From the NCBI GenBank assembly GCA_002104935.1, contig MCGT01000034.1, positions 1-64,000 on the forward strand: DNA of 64,000 nucleotides, read 5' to 3'. A program made the position numbers and the translations under genes. The notes under the pieces were generated by a model. It did not search any database. It was not told the origin of the DNA and saw only the letters and a program-made list of their open reading frames with translations. The DNA is from Hesseltinella vesiculosa. Taxonomy: Eukaryota; Mucoromycota; Mucoromycetes; Mucorales; Cunninghamellaceae. Positions 1 through 9,973 of this stretch are shown piece by piece. Position 1 is the stretch's first letter; every line of letters begins with the position of its first letter.

Positions 1-26
1 TGGCTGGTTACAAACGCCCTGATAAC

Positions 27-1837
27 ATGATTGTACAAGACCGCAACGATGACCTATTACTATTGGGTATGCCATGGTTACAACGCTATGAAGCTACGCC
101 ATTACCTGCCACCTTGGAACTCAAGTTGCCAGTATGTAAGGAACCTGAACAAAACTTACTGATAAGAGGTTGCGTTTGTGAAAATGATCCTGCAGTGCTA
201 TCGCGCATATATCATATCGCTACTCCAAGCTCGACTCCCGAAGTTGGTAGTATTAAGGACATACTGTATTGGGGCAGTGGGGATGGAGTCGAAGTCGACA
301 AAACAATCGGGATGGAAGTTGGCAGTGGGGATGGATCAACGAAAGAAAAAGTTGAAAAAAAAAAAACAATTGGGACCGACGGATCTGAGGGCGCAATTAT
401 CAAGTCCGACAACCAGGCTGTCCATGATCTAGTGACCCGATACCTAGCATGTTTCGTCGAACAAACTGGTCCCGGTTTAGTGACTGATTTCTGCCCATAC
501 CATTATGGTTAACGAAGATAGGCCTATCGCAGGAAGCCGTACAGATTGACCTGGGAACAAGACGACGTGCTCAAGAGCACGCTGAATGATTTGTTGGCAG
601 AAAAATTAATCCAGCCTTCCCAAGGACTGTATGCAGCCCCTGTAATTTTTGTAGCGAAGAAGACAGGAGACCTCAGAATGTGCGTGGACTACAGGAAGCT
701 GAACGCGGTGACGGTCAAGGACTCCTTTCCTTTACCCCACATCGACGACATTATCGATGCTCTAGGAGATGCGTGTATATTTTCGACGCTGGACGCAGCA
801 TCTGGTTTCTGGCAAGTTCCGATGGACGCTGACTCAATTCCGCTGACAGGATTTACAACTAAATATGGAACCTATGAATTCCTGGTGATGCCTTTTGGGT
901 TAACAAATGCCCCCTCCACTTTTCCAAAGGGTGATGTCGCAAATTTTGGGAACCGCCATTGGATCTTTTGCCTACGTGTTTGTCGATGATATTATTGTTT
1001 ACTCCCAAACGGAAAAGGAACACCTAGGACACCTTCAATTCATTTTCGAACGATGCACTGAAGCAGGATTGAAATTGAAGTTGGCAAAGTGTGAATTTGG
1101 AAAACAAAGCGTAGAATATCTTGGCCATGTGGTCGGCAAAAAAGGGTTGTCTCCACACCCCCGCAACTTGGCTAAAATCATAGAGTTGCCAGCTCCGGTG
1201 AACAAGGATGGGGTAAGATCACTTTTGGGAATGACTGGATATTACCGTAGGTTTGTAAACGACTATGCGCGGAAACTCCGCCCTATATCTCAACTACTCA
1301 AGGAATCCATACCGTTTGCCTGGGGCCCTGAACAACAAGGTGCTTTCGAAATGATCAAAGTTACTCTCACAACACCTCCCTTGCTGGCCTTCCCATCACG
1401 TGGTGCTGTTCAAATATTAACTACTGATGCTAGTGGCGTTGGTCTAGGTGCAATTCTGTCTCAATCTCCCGACGGTTCAGCCAACGCTGACGAACGAGTG
1501 ATCGCCTATGCATCTCGAACGTTGAAGGATACCGAAAGTCGATACGCCCCTACTCATCTGGAAGCTTTGGCCATTATCTGGGCCACTAATCATTTTCGTC
1601 ACTATCTACTGGGTCGCCACTTTATTTTGTTCACGGATCACGCTGCGTTGGTGTATATCCTTAACAACCCAAATCCAAATTCCAAGCTTCTTCGATGGTC
1701 AGCCGCTCTTATGGAAATGGATTATGAAGTGAGGTACCGCCCTGGATCGGCCAACCCCGCAGACTGCCTTTCTCGCCTGGTGACGGCCAGTGATGATGAT
1801 TCCGCAATGGCGACTACCCGTTCTTCTCCCCCTGCTA

Positions 1838-1842
<5 letters not shown>
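27..1842 (+). pseudogene. Gypsy pol remnant: protease tail, reverse transcriptase, RNase H (frameshifted)
   Basis: Three open segments make up this region. Positions 27-512 contain the end of a retropepsin-like domain (motif LLLLGMPWL) and a linker. Positions 546-989 hold the N-terminal half of the RT (LRMCVDYRKLN, FSTLDAASGFWQ, YEFLVMPFGL). Positions 907-1842 hold the second half with the catalytic YVFVDDIIVYS box, the connection domain and RNase H (TTDASGVGLGAIL, HLEALAIIWA, FTDHAAL). The frame changes near 530 and near 925, so no single ORF spans the domains; I read these as inactivating frameshifts, since they fall inside conserved RT sequence where programmed shifts are not expected. The last ORF ends inside a poly(A) run at 1841. 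The first Met shown at 27 is not a real start because the gene begins upstream of the window. Confidence 0.85.
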
Positions 1843-1891
<49 letters not shown>

Positions 1892-1904
1892 AAAATTTTG
1901 GTTG

Positions 1905-1948
<44 letters not shown>
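1841..1948 (+). repeat. Double poly(A) tract between RNase H and integrase
   Basis: There are 49 A residues at 1841-1889 and 44 at 1905-1948, separated by a 15-base non-A segment. They end the RNase H ORF and start a spacer of about 400 bp before the integrase start codon. In a normal gypsy pol the RNase H to integrase linker is short and coding, so this looks like an insertion or replication-slippage expansion. Confidence 0.9.
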
Positions 1949-1950
<2 letters not shown>

Positions 1951-2109
1951 GTTACCTTATTCTATAATTAGCTTAGACTTCATATGTACTTTTCCCTTCT
2001 CCCCTTTTTACCCTCAGTTGCTGTCCTGTTACTACCCTAGTAGTTCTAGTTTTTATTTTACGCACTATCCCTCTAGTTAGATATATCATACTGAACCTCA
2101 ATCTCAATA

Positions 2110-2242
2110 AGTTACTGTAGATCCTTTCCCGCCCCGTTTGTATTTTTTTTCTTTCTTCTTCTTTCCCTTTTTCTTTTTCTCTCTCTTCCTTCTCCCTTGC
2201 TCCCTCTCTTTTTCTGCTATACTTTTCCCTTTTGTCATCATC
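2110..2242 (+). promoter_or_regulatory. Pyrimidine-rich leader immediately before the integrase start codon
   Basis: About 130 bases of almost pure T/C run up to the ATG at 2243 (CATCATC just before it). Very similar T/C-rich leaders precede host genes in this window, for example before 12798 (forkhead), 54423 (glycosyltransferase) and 62160 (UAP1). This suggests, but does not prove, a transcription start or 5' UTR for a free-standing integrase ORF. Confidence 0.35.
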
Positions 2243-3601
2243 ATGGATCCCGCACGATACTTGGCCATAATCAACTATCTCGACACTCGCTCTTACCCGA
2301 TCGGCTGCACCACGCGCAAGGAACGTAGGAAGGTGGCTGCATGGGCCAGGAAACTGATGATATACGAAGGCAGGTTGTTTCGGAGAAGCCCGGATGGTCA
2401 ACCTACTCAGGAAGTGCTACACGCAGGCAATGCCGCTGCAATCATACAAAATGTTCACCAAGAAGGTCATTTCGGCCTAGTAAATACCTGGCGAAGGCTG
2501 CGCCTCTACTACGATGGATACCAACTGTACGATCTCACCAAGGCCGTCGTCAAAAGCTGTCAAATTTGTCAAGTAAGAGCCAGACGCCGTTTTGTACGGC
2601 AGGAACCTGCAAGACCCATCATGACACCCCAGCACCCCTTCTATTTGGTCGGCTTGGACGCCGTTGGCCCGATTGTCAAGTCAAAAAAAGGGAATTCATA
2701 TTTACTGGTTGCTGTCGACCACTTGACTCGTTGGCCAGTCGTTGCTGCAGTGCCGAATATTAATGAAATCACCACTGCTGAATTCCTCATGACCTGCGTC
2801 GTTCAGGATTTTGGAGTGCCTCGCTACTTGTTGACCGATCGCGGTTCAAACTTCAAGTCCTGTTACGTTGAACATCTTCTGTCTAGGCTCGGCTGTCGTC
2901 ACCTTACAACTACTGCATTTCGCCCTCAAAGCAACGGTTTAGTCGAACGGGCAAACCAGACACTTGTGAATGCCCTGGCTAAGATGGTACAAACACGAGG
3001 AGCCCAACTAGATTGGGATTGTTGCTTACCGGAGGTATTGCTTGCCATGAGGACGATGACTAACTCCGCCACTGGGTATTCTCCGGCAATGCTTTTATAT
3101 GGTTACAATCTCCGCTCTCCTGCCGTGTGGGCACCACCCCGTCAAGATTATGTGGAAGGTGATCTACAAGGCCAAGTAAATGAACGAATCCAACAAGTGG
3201 TGGGCACGTTGGAAGAATTGCGACAGGAAGCCCGTGCAAAGTCCGATGCCCATAAAGTCAAGGCCAAAACTCGCTACGATGCAACGGCGCATCCACAAAA
3301 ACAATTTGTAGTCGGATCGCTTGTATTGATGCTCGAACGTTACCATGAGAAGCACGACAAATTTCACCGCCGTTGGGTTGGCCCCTTTGTTGTCCACAAG
3401 GTTTATCCAAATGGTACCTATAAATTAGTGGGCAAGGATGGCCGGCGTACCGAGGGTCCAGTGAACGGTGACGCACTTAAACAATACTATGATCACAGAA
3501 GGATGATTCCCCAAATCACAACTGCCGGTGAACGTGTGGAGCGTTACTTGGAACAACGACGACGCGAAGACGCTTCCGACTTCCTACCCCTACTCCAATA
3601 A
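2243..3601 (+). CDS. Integrase of Ty3/gypsy type, intact stand-alone ORF (452 aa)
   Basis: Integrase catalyses insertion of retroelement cDNA into chromosomes. The N-terminal third holds the HHCC zinc-binding module (HQEGHFG, then CQIC). The DDE catalytic core follows: first Asp in VGLDAVGP, second in LLTDRGSNF, Glu in NGLVERANQ. A C-terminal GPY/F-like module ends the protein (RRWVGPFVV, then GTYKLVG). I chose the ATG at 2243 because it directly follows a pyrimidine-rich leader and gives a product starting at the usual linker before the zinc module; the open frame continues upstream only as T-rich noise. The ORF is uninterrupted while the upstream RT is frameshifted. It could be a relic that has escaped mutation by chance, or a domesticated integrase. 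Confidence 0.75.
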   Translation: MDPARYLAIINYLDTRSYPIGCTTRKERRKVAAWARKLMIYEGRLFRRSPDGQPTQEVLHAGNAAAIIQNVHQEGHFGLVNTWRRLRLYYDGYQLYDLTKAVVKSCQICQVRARRRFVRQEPARPIMTPQHPFYLVGLDAVGPIVKSKKGNSYLLVAVDHLTRWPVVAAVPNINEITTAEFLMTCVVQDFGVPRYLLTDRGSNFKSCYVEHLLSRLGCRHLTTTAFRPQSNGLVERANQTLVNALAKMVQTRGAQLDWDCCLPEVLLAMRTMTNSATGYSPAMLLYGYNLRSPAVWAPPRQDYVEGDLQGQVNERIQQVVGTLEELRQEARAKSDAHKVKAKTRYDATAHPQKQFVVGSLVLMLERYHEKHDKFHRRWVGPFVVHKVYPNGTYKLVGKDGRRTEGPVNGDALKQYYDHRRMIPQITTAGERVERYLEQRRREDASDFLPLLQ

Positions 3602-3704
3602 TGGCAATCCCTTGTCCTCAACCCCGTTACAACAAGGCCTTGGTACGCTCTTTTGTGGTATCGCGAAGCTGGTGGGGAGTGATGATAGACCGTAGAAAGG
3701 GCCT

Positions 3705-3978
3705 TGTTGTGAAATCGGCAGTTCGGCGCCCGATTCGGCCCGAATTGCCGAATAATTGTGATTGGCCATTTTCCTTTTCCCTTTTTTGTTTTTTTCTCTC
3801 TCCGCTTCCAATTCTTATTTTATTTTTTGACATCTGAACCCTGATTAAACACATCTCTTTTTGACGTTTTGAAGCGGAAGTGAAAGGTCAACAGAAAGAA
3901 GGAGAAAACCCGTACTTTTGTTCTATTCCTGCAGTCCGAAACCCTTTTCCCTATACACCCACACGTGCCGTCATATCA
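3705..3978 (+). repeat. Candidate 3' LTR of the gypsy element
   Basis: A purine-rich stretch at 3692-3703 (GTAGAAAGGGCC), which could be the polypurine tract, is followed by a sequence starting TGTTGTGAAATCGG and ending CATATCA at 3978, so the ends are TG...CA. The start is full of TTCGGC/GCCGAA inverted words, also seen at the start of the hairpin arms from 3978. The matching 5' LTR is outside the window, so the boundaries are inferred only. Confidence 0.4.
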
Positions 3979-4649
3979 TGAATGTAGAACCACCGAAGCC
4001 CCCTCGTCGTGGATTCGGCATATCGGGCCGAATTCGGCCGCCGAATAACCGCTGGAATGCGGTTGGGTGGCCGCCTTTCCTTTTTGTCTCTTTTCAATTT
4101 TTTTCATTATTGGGCCAATCATCAGTCTATTGTATTTTTTGGCCAATCACCCGTTGTTGTTTTTTCCGTTGCTCTTTGCCTGCTCTTGCAAAAATAAAAG
4201 CTCCGCTGCGCCTAGCAAGCCTGCACCTTTATTTTGCTGTGACCAAACGTCAGCCATTTTTTTACGTTGTGGGCTTGTGGCTACTGGCGTCTGCTATACT
4301 TTTTTTTTTATTCACCAGCGTTTCACTCCGTGACCATCCATATGCTGATATCTTTTTACACTTTGTCAATTCATCTAGCTTTTTTTTTTTTTGGCTAGTC
4401 AGTCAATTGGAAAGATGCTTGTTTTTTTGGCTTCCTTTTTTGTCACTTTTTTTTTGCTTCAGCCGAAAGCCCAAAAAAGTGCTTACTCGCCTTCCTGCTT
4501 TTCCCTTTCTTTGGGATAATTGCATTTTTAAACAAGGTGATTTCTCATCATTTTGCGCTGGTGTGCAAAATTTGGAGAGAATTTATCTAGACTAACTTTG
4601 CAGCGAGGGAAACTGGATTTTTTTTAGCTGAGGAGTCGGAGGATCAAAA
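3978..4649 (+). repeat. Left arm of the 672-bp inverted repeat
   Basis: The arm runs from ATGAATGTAGAACC to GGAGGATCAAAA. It begins with a GC-rich word cluster (TATCGGGCCGAATTCGGCC) and continues T-rich. It is the exact reverse complement of 4862-5533 in all stretches compared. Confidence 0.9.
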
Positions 4650-4861
4650 TGCAAATGAGTAAAAGTTGGCTGAGCAACCTTTGCCAAACGAGCTGATTTT
4701 TTTTGGCATGATCATCGTTCATATGTTTACATCACATATAATGTTTAGGATTGATCTGATCAGCCAAAGGTACTTTATGGTGTTGTTGACTTTTTTTTTG
4801 AAAAAAAAATAATGGATTGTTGTGCTCACCGCCATTCGATTCCAGCAAGCGAGATGGAGCG
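4650..4861. other. Loop of the hairpin element (212 bp)
   Basis: This single-copy spacer between the two arms has no ORF of note. It contains a T9/A9 stretch around 4790-4809 and a GATCTGATC palindromic word near 4753. Nothing here suggests a transposase. Confidence 0.7.
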
Positions 4862-5533
4862 TTTTGATCCTCCGACTCCTCAGCTAAAAAAAATCCAGTT
4901 TCCCTCGCTGCAAAGTTAGTCTAGATAAATTCTCTCCAAATTTTGCACACCAGCGCAAAATGATGAGAAATCACCTTGTTTAAAAATGCAATTATCCCAA
5001 AGAAAGGGAAAAGCAGGAAGGCGAGTAAGCACTTTTTTGGGCTTTCGGCTGAAGCAAAAAAAAAGTGACAAAAAAGGAAGCCAAAAAAACAAGCATCTTT
5101 CCAATTGACTGACTAGCCAAAAAAAAAAAAAGCTAGATGAATTGACAAAGTGTAAAAAGATATCAGCATATGGATGGTCACGGAGTGAAACGCTGGTGAA
5201 TAAAAAAAAAAGTATAGCAGACGCCAGTAGCCACAAGCCCACAACGTAAAAAAATGGCTGACGTTTGGTCACAGCAAAATAAAGGTGCAGGCTTGCTAGG
5301 CGCAGCGGAGCTTTTATTTTTGCAAGAGCAGGCAAAGAGCAACGGAAAAAACAACAACGGGTGATTGGCCAAAAAATACAATAGACTGATGATTGGCCCA
5401 ATAATGAAAAAAATTGAAAAGAGACAAAAAGGAAAGGCGGCCACCCAACCGCATTCCAGCGGTTATTCGGCGGCCGAATTCGGCCCGATATGCCGAATCC
5501 ACGACGAGGGGGCTTCGGTGGTTCTACATTCAT
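4862..5533 (-). repeat. Right arm of the 672-bp inverted repeat
   Basis: It is the reverse complement of the left arm. Its outer end at 5533 lies 3 bp from the first base of the tRNA-His gene, so the element occupies the site immediately upstream of a Pol III gene. Confidence 0.9.
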
Positions 5534-5536
5534 CAA

Positions 5537-5608
5537 GTCGGAATAGTATAGTGGTTAGTACTCCACGTTGTGGCCGTGAAGACCTGGGTTCGATTCCCAG
5601 TTCCGACA
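5537..5608 (+). tRNA. tRNA-His (anticodon GTG)
   Basis: The 72-nt sequence folds as a cloverleaf. The acceptor stem is GTCGGAA with TTCCGAC and discriminator A. The D arm is GTAT-AGTGGTTA-GTAC. The anticodon loop is TTGTGGC with anticodon GTG. The T arm is CTGGG-TTCGATT-CCCAG. The first anticodon-stem pair is a C-A mismatch. No intron is present. The pattern AGTATAGTGGTTAGTAC is typical of eukaryotic tRNA-His. The gene starts 4 bp after the hairpin element. Eukaryotic tRNA-His normally receives its extra 5' G after transcription. Confidence 0.95.
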
Positions 5609-5638
5609 AGCGATCCTGGGATTTCCCGGGCTTCATCC

Positions 5639-5642
5639 TTTT
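5639..5642 (+). terminator. Likely Pol III terminator of the tRNA-His gene
   Basis: The first run of four T residues after the tRNA 3' end lies about 30 nt downstream, a normal position for Pol III termination. Confidence 0.5.
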
Positions 5643-7494
5643 GTCTCCTTCAGGACTTTTTTTATTTGCCCTGCCTTTGGCTTCTTTTTTTTTTTTTTTT
5701 TTTGGTGGTTAGGACCAGCTTAGGGTAGACCCCGGTTCGAATGACCTTTGTTATTGCCGTCATAGTCTGATCTTTTGGTGCTTCGGTGAAAAATGCATTG
5801 GCCCATGGAGGCTGAGAAAGATCTCGGTTTGTCGTTCGTCTGCTATTTGCCTACCAACACACGAACTTTTTTTTTATGTGCGATATTAAGTGTCGACGAG
5901 ACGAAAATGCCAGTATAATGGTAAAAAATGAACATGGAAAGGAAATAGGCGATCCACGAAGCAAATGATGACAGCTGGGTTAGTGGACGTTTCCATAAAA
6001 GGTAATTCACGCTGCCAGTTTTTTTTTTTTTTATTGCGCACCACCCCTAAGAATTTACCCAAACGCTGCGAGGTGCTAGTATAATATCCACTTGGTCAAC
6101 ATGTCTTTAAATCGTTACTCGGCTATGCTCGTATCGACCATGTTTCGCTTCATTTTTCTCTTTGCGTCTTCTTTTCTACAGCCTTACTCCAGACAAGACG
6201 GTGCAATGAATCTGTGCAAGATCGTAATTTTATTCGTCACCATTCCTGACTATACACTTGTTGTATATAAAGTGAAAAGTGAACTGGGCAGAGGGATTGT
6301 ATTAACCCATAAAAGTCAACCAAGCCATACAGGAGACTTGCAGTTGCTTTCCTTGGCTGGGGAAGCACCTAATCGAGATCTCAGCGAATCAACCTGTTTT
6401 TTTCAATAACGTCGTCATTTACAATTTCGTGTGTTCATGCAAAACCACTCGTCGATCCATTTCACTCAAAAGTACCAACCAGCAGGTCTTTTTTTTTTTT
6501 TCATGATGGTGATCCCCCCCCCCCAGCGGCCAACCCTGCTTGGATCGACCAGGCCCAAAACGACAATCCAGCCTCAGCCATGTGGCACAAAATTTACATA
6601 CTGCAGCTGTAGGACGCCAAATGGCTATGATGTAAACTGCAGGAAATTCTGATACCATGTCACATGTCACATTGAGACGCATCATCGGTCTTTATCACGC
6701 CTTGGTGGAGCACCAAAGACACGTGCTACGAGACAGAGGAACCGAAGAGTGACAGGCGCCCAAACATCATGATATGAGTCATCTGGTGGAGAGGCTGATG
6801 TGGTGATGCTTAACAAAAACCCAACGGTTGAGAAAACCTTGGTTTAATGCGCTCGCGGAGTTTTTTTTTAGATCAACCAAAGGCCTCAACCCCTGGAGAA
6901 GAGCTTTATCCGGTGGGTCGGGATCGTGGGGGGAATATCAAGGCCAAGTCGCTGCATTTTATTTTCTTCTTCTTTATTCCATTTTGTCGGCGGCGATGAG
7001 GTTTTTCGAACCGAGGAAGAATGGGTCATGTGATTGAATGAGTGGTACAGAGCCATCGATAAAGAAGAGCTGGTTCAGACTATAATAAGGGACAGGATGT
7101 CACACATGCCGTTGAATCGGGCATGATATCGGTAAAGAGCGAGGAGCTGCTTGACGACGAGGGTGGGAAGCGGGCGAAACGGATGGGAATATTTTTGACC
7201 TGGGTTATGAGCATTGAGAACAAAAAAATCCCCTTTGTGCCGATTTCTGGAAAAAAGAAAAAAAACGAGGCAAACTTTATTATGGGATGTGCAAAAAAAA
7301 AAAAAAAAAGGCTGCATAGGCAGTTATTTATTTTAGCGTGATTGTTGGCTTTGCAAGGCAGTGATTTGTTCAGAGAGGTGCGCGGAAGTTGAATGAACCG
7401 AGGTTGAAGAAAAAAAACCGACCTGCCTTTTTTTTTTTTTTTCTTTCTTTTTTCTTCCTTTTTGGAGTTCGTTTTGTTCACCTCTTTAATAATC
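5643..7494. other. Intergenic region, no supported gene
   Basis: It contains T-rich tracts (around 5680-5700, 6020-6033, 6488-6500), a C9 run near 6515-6525 and scattered short ORFs up to about 105 codons that show no recognisable domain. The last 70 bases are the T-rich leader of the gene starting at 7495. I see nothing else. Confidence 0.6.
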
Positions 7495-9776
7495 ATGTGG
7501 AAAAACTTGAATCGGTCACAAAAGAAATTAGTGTCGCTTTGTGCGGCTGGTGGTATTGGTGGTGCAGCTTATTATTATCAACAACAGCAACAACGTCGAT
7601 CGGTTTATTTGTCCGCGTTGAAACATCAAGAAGCAGCCATGGGTTCCTTGTCGACGATCCAGAAGTTGATGCCTCGCAGCGTTGCGTTTGCTGAAGCAGT
7701 ACAGCAACAACAAAAACTGGAGTCGGCCGATATTGATTGGAAGGTGCCATCGCGCGAAACCATGTTGGAACGATTGAAAGCCGGCGAAGAGTTTGATCTG
7801 TTGATTGTGGGTGGTGGTGCGACAGGTGCCGGCACAGCTTTGGATGCTACGACTCGTGGACTAAAGGTGGCACTTGTTGAACGTGATGACTTTGCTTCAG
7901 GTAGAATGGAAAAGCAGGAGAAGCTCGTGTCTGATCACTTGACGGTTTAGGAACTTCGTCACGATCGACTAAGCTTGTGCATGGTGGCGTGCGTTATTTG
8001 CAAAAGGCCATTATGGAATTGGACCATGAACAATACAAGTTGGTGGTGGAAGCTCTTCACGAACGCAAGGTGTTTTTGGATATTGCTCCTTATCTGTCAA
8101 GCCAATTGCCCATTATGTTGCCTGTGTACAAGTAAGTTTTTTTTTTTAGATTTCGGAACGTCGGACGATGACCAAAACGAGCAATGTGATTGGGAAAAAA
8201 AAGGAATGACAAACTTCAATTCGCAAAAGCACATGTTGCGGGCCAGAAAAAAAAAGTGACTCACTTTTTTGTTAGGTGGTATCAAATTCCTTATTACTGG
8301 GTGGGGTGCAAGATGTATGATTTGTTTGCTGGACGGGAAGCTTTGGAAAGCAGTTACTTTTTGACTCGATCCAAGGCGCTCGAAGCTTTTCCCATGTTGA
8401 AAAAGGACGAGCTTGTGGGTGCTCTGGTGTATTATGATGGTAAATGAAAAAAAAATGAGCGGAGCTGCAGAATGTCGGATTGGACCCCAACGATTTTTTT
8501 TTTTTTTTTGTAGGCCAACACAATGATGCACGAATGAACGTGGTTTTGGCCCTGACAGCTGTGTATCACGGTGCTACTGTTGCCAACCATTGTGAAGTTT
8601 TGGATTTGACCAAGAACGACAAGGACATCATCAATGGTGCAGTGGTCAAGGACACGCTGACAGGCGATGAGTGGACGATCAAAGCCAAGGTAAAGGGAAG
8701 CAAAGAAGAAAGGGAAAAGGCTGACGCAGATAATAGGGCGTGATCAATGCTACAGGCCCTTTCACGGATGGTCTGCGCAAGATGGATGACAAGGAAAACA
8801 AGGACATCGTGGCTCCTTCGGCTGGTGTGCACATTATTTTGCCCAACTACTATAGCCCTCGCAACATGGGGTTGCTGGATCCTGCAACGTCGGATGGACG
8901 TGTGATTTTCTTCCTGCCCTGGCTGGGCAACACCATTGCTGGTACCACAGGTAAAGCATTGTTTGTTTAGGTTGACGAGACTGACGTGTCGTGTTAGACT
9001 CGCCCACGGAAGTGACGCCGAACCCCTTGCCTAAGGAAGACGAAGTGCAGTGGATTTTGGAAGAAGTGTCGCATTATCTGAGCCCCGATGTCAAGGTGCG
9101 CCGTAGCGATGTGTTGGCAGCTTGGTCGGGTATTCGTCCTTTGGTGCGTGATCCTCATGCCAAGAATACCGAGTCGTTGGTGCGCAACCACATGATCAAT
9201 GTCAGTGACAACAAGCTCTTGACGATTGCTGGTGGCAAGTGGACCACCTACCGCGCCATGGCCATGGAAACCGTGGACAAGGCCATTGAAGTGTTTGACC
9301 TCAAGCCTACGGATGTGTGCCATACCGACAAGGTGGTGTTGATCGGCAGCACTGGTTACAGCAACACGATGTTTATTCGCCTGGTGCAAGAGTTTGGCAT
9401 GGATACCGAAGTTGCTCAGCATCTGGGCCATGCCTATGGCAGCCGTGCCTTTAATGTCAGCAGCATTGAAGACCCCACCTCCGTCAGCTGGCCCAACTAT
9501 GGCAACCGCCTGGCTCCCAACTACCCTTATATTGAAGCCGAAATCCGCTATGCTGTGCGTCAAGAATTCGCCTGCACGGCCGTCGATGTGCTTGCCCGCC
9601 GCACTCGTCTTGCCTTTTTGAATGCCGAGGCTGCTCTGCAAGCGCTGCCCCGAGTGATTGAAATCATGTCTGAAGAACTGAAATGGAACAAGGCTCGCCA
9701 AAAGCAAGAATACGACTCTGCTGCTCAATTCTTGGTCACCATGGGTCTTGCGGCTGATCGTGCTGGACAAAAATAA
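7495..9776 (+). CDS. GUT2: Mitochondrial FAD-dependent glycerol-3-phosphate dehydrogenase
   Basis: The enzyme oxidises glycerol-3-phosphate to dihydroxyacetone phosphate at the outer face of the mitochondrial inner membrane and passes electrons to ubiquinone (glycerol use and the G3P shuttle). Six exons: 7495-7900, 7951-8131, 8276-8439, 8514-8689, 8737-8950, 8998-9776; 639 aa, usual for the family. The N-terminus is basic with a hydrophobic segment (residues about 13-25), consistent with mitochondrial import and anchoring. The FAD-binding motif LLIVGGGATGAGTALD is near residue 100, followed by GTSSRSTKLVHGGVRYL across the first intron, a strong family signature. The C-terminal DAO_C region (GGKWTTYRAMA onward) is complete. 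No EF-hand calcium-binding extension is present. The start at 7495 (AATCATGTGG) is preferred over an in-frame upstream codon. Confidence 0.96.
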
Positions 9777-9973
9777 GACACCCCTCATATCTCCCCTCCT
9801 TAGACTTTTTTTTTTTATTTCATTCCTCATTCTCTGTAACCATAGCTCCTTATTAAAAAAAAAAAAAACCAACCTCGCCTTGCCCCCACGCTCACGGTAT
9901 GCACGTGTGGTCCAGTTGTCATTTTTATTTGCCAGGCCATGGCCAGACCGAGTAATATCTACAATCATATGCA

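Larger units (their letters stand above)
1..3978 (+). mobile_element. Ty3/gypsy LTR retrotransposon, 5'-truncated by the window edge and decayed
   Basis: The left end carries, in order, the tail of a retroviral-type aspartic protease region, reverse transcriptase, RNase H, and integrase with an HHCC zinc-binding head, a DDE core and a GPY/F-type C-terminal module. The order protease-RT-RNaseH-integrase is the Ty3/gypsy (Metaviridae) order. The 5' LTR, gag and protease active site lie outside the window. The reading frame is broken twice (near 530 and near 925). A spacer of about 400 bp with two long A tracts separates RNase H from integrase. A candidate 3' LTR follows at 3705-3978. The element points toward a tRNA-His gene at 5537, from which it is separated only by an inverted-repeat element. 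It is not autonomous as read. Confidence 0.85.
3978..5533. mobile_element. Long foldback (hairpin) element, two 672-bp inverted arms and a 212-bp loop
   Basis: The left arm (3978-4649) and right arm (4862-5533) are exact reverse complements wherever I compared them, and have equal length, including a 13-nt T run in one and a 13-nt A run in the other. Hypothetical translations of both arms in three frames agree over 206, 88 and 62 residues. The outer ends read ATGAATGTAG...CTACATTCAT, so an element bounded by TG...CA at 3979-5532 is possible. The bases TCA stand next to both ends (3976-3978 and 5533-5535), a possible 3-bp target duplication. No transposase is visible. The arms carry AATAAAA (around 4192) and T-rich stretches but no credible gene. 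Candidates are a foldback or MITE-like element, an inverted pair of LTR-related sequences, or an inverted duplication. Confidence 0.85.

Noticed and set aside
3918..5536. Two identical 206-225-residue hydrophobic ORFs on opposite strands
   Set aside because: They are the two arms of the inverted repeat read in sense; the Phe-rich content comes from T runs and there is no family match.
5703..5745. Possible second tRNA or SINE (GGTTCGAATGACC resembles a B box)
   Set aside because: No matching A box at the right distance and no cloverleaf stems can be drawn.
6419..7496. Several short ORFs upstream of GUT2
   Set aside because: T-run-driven hydrophobic or Phe/Lys-rich frames with no recognisable features.
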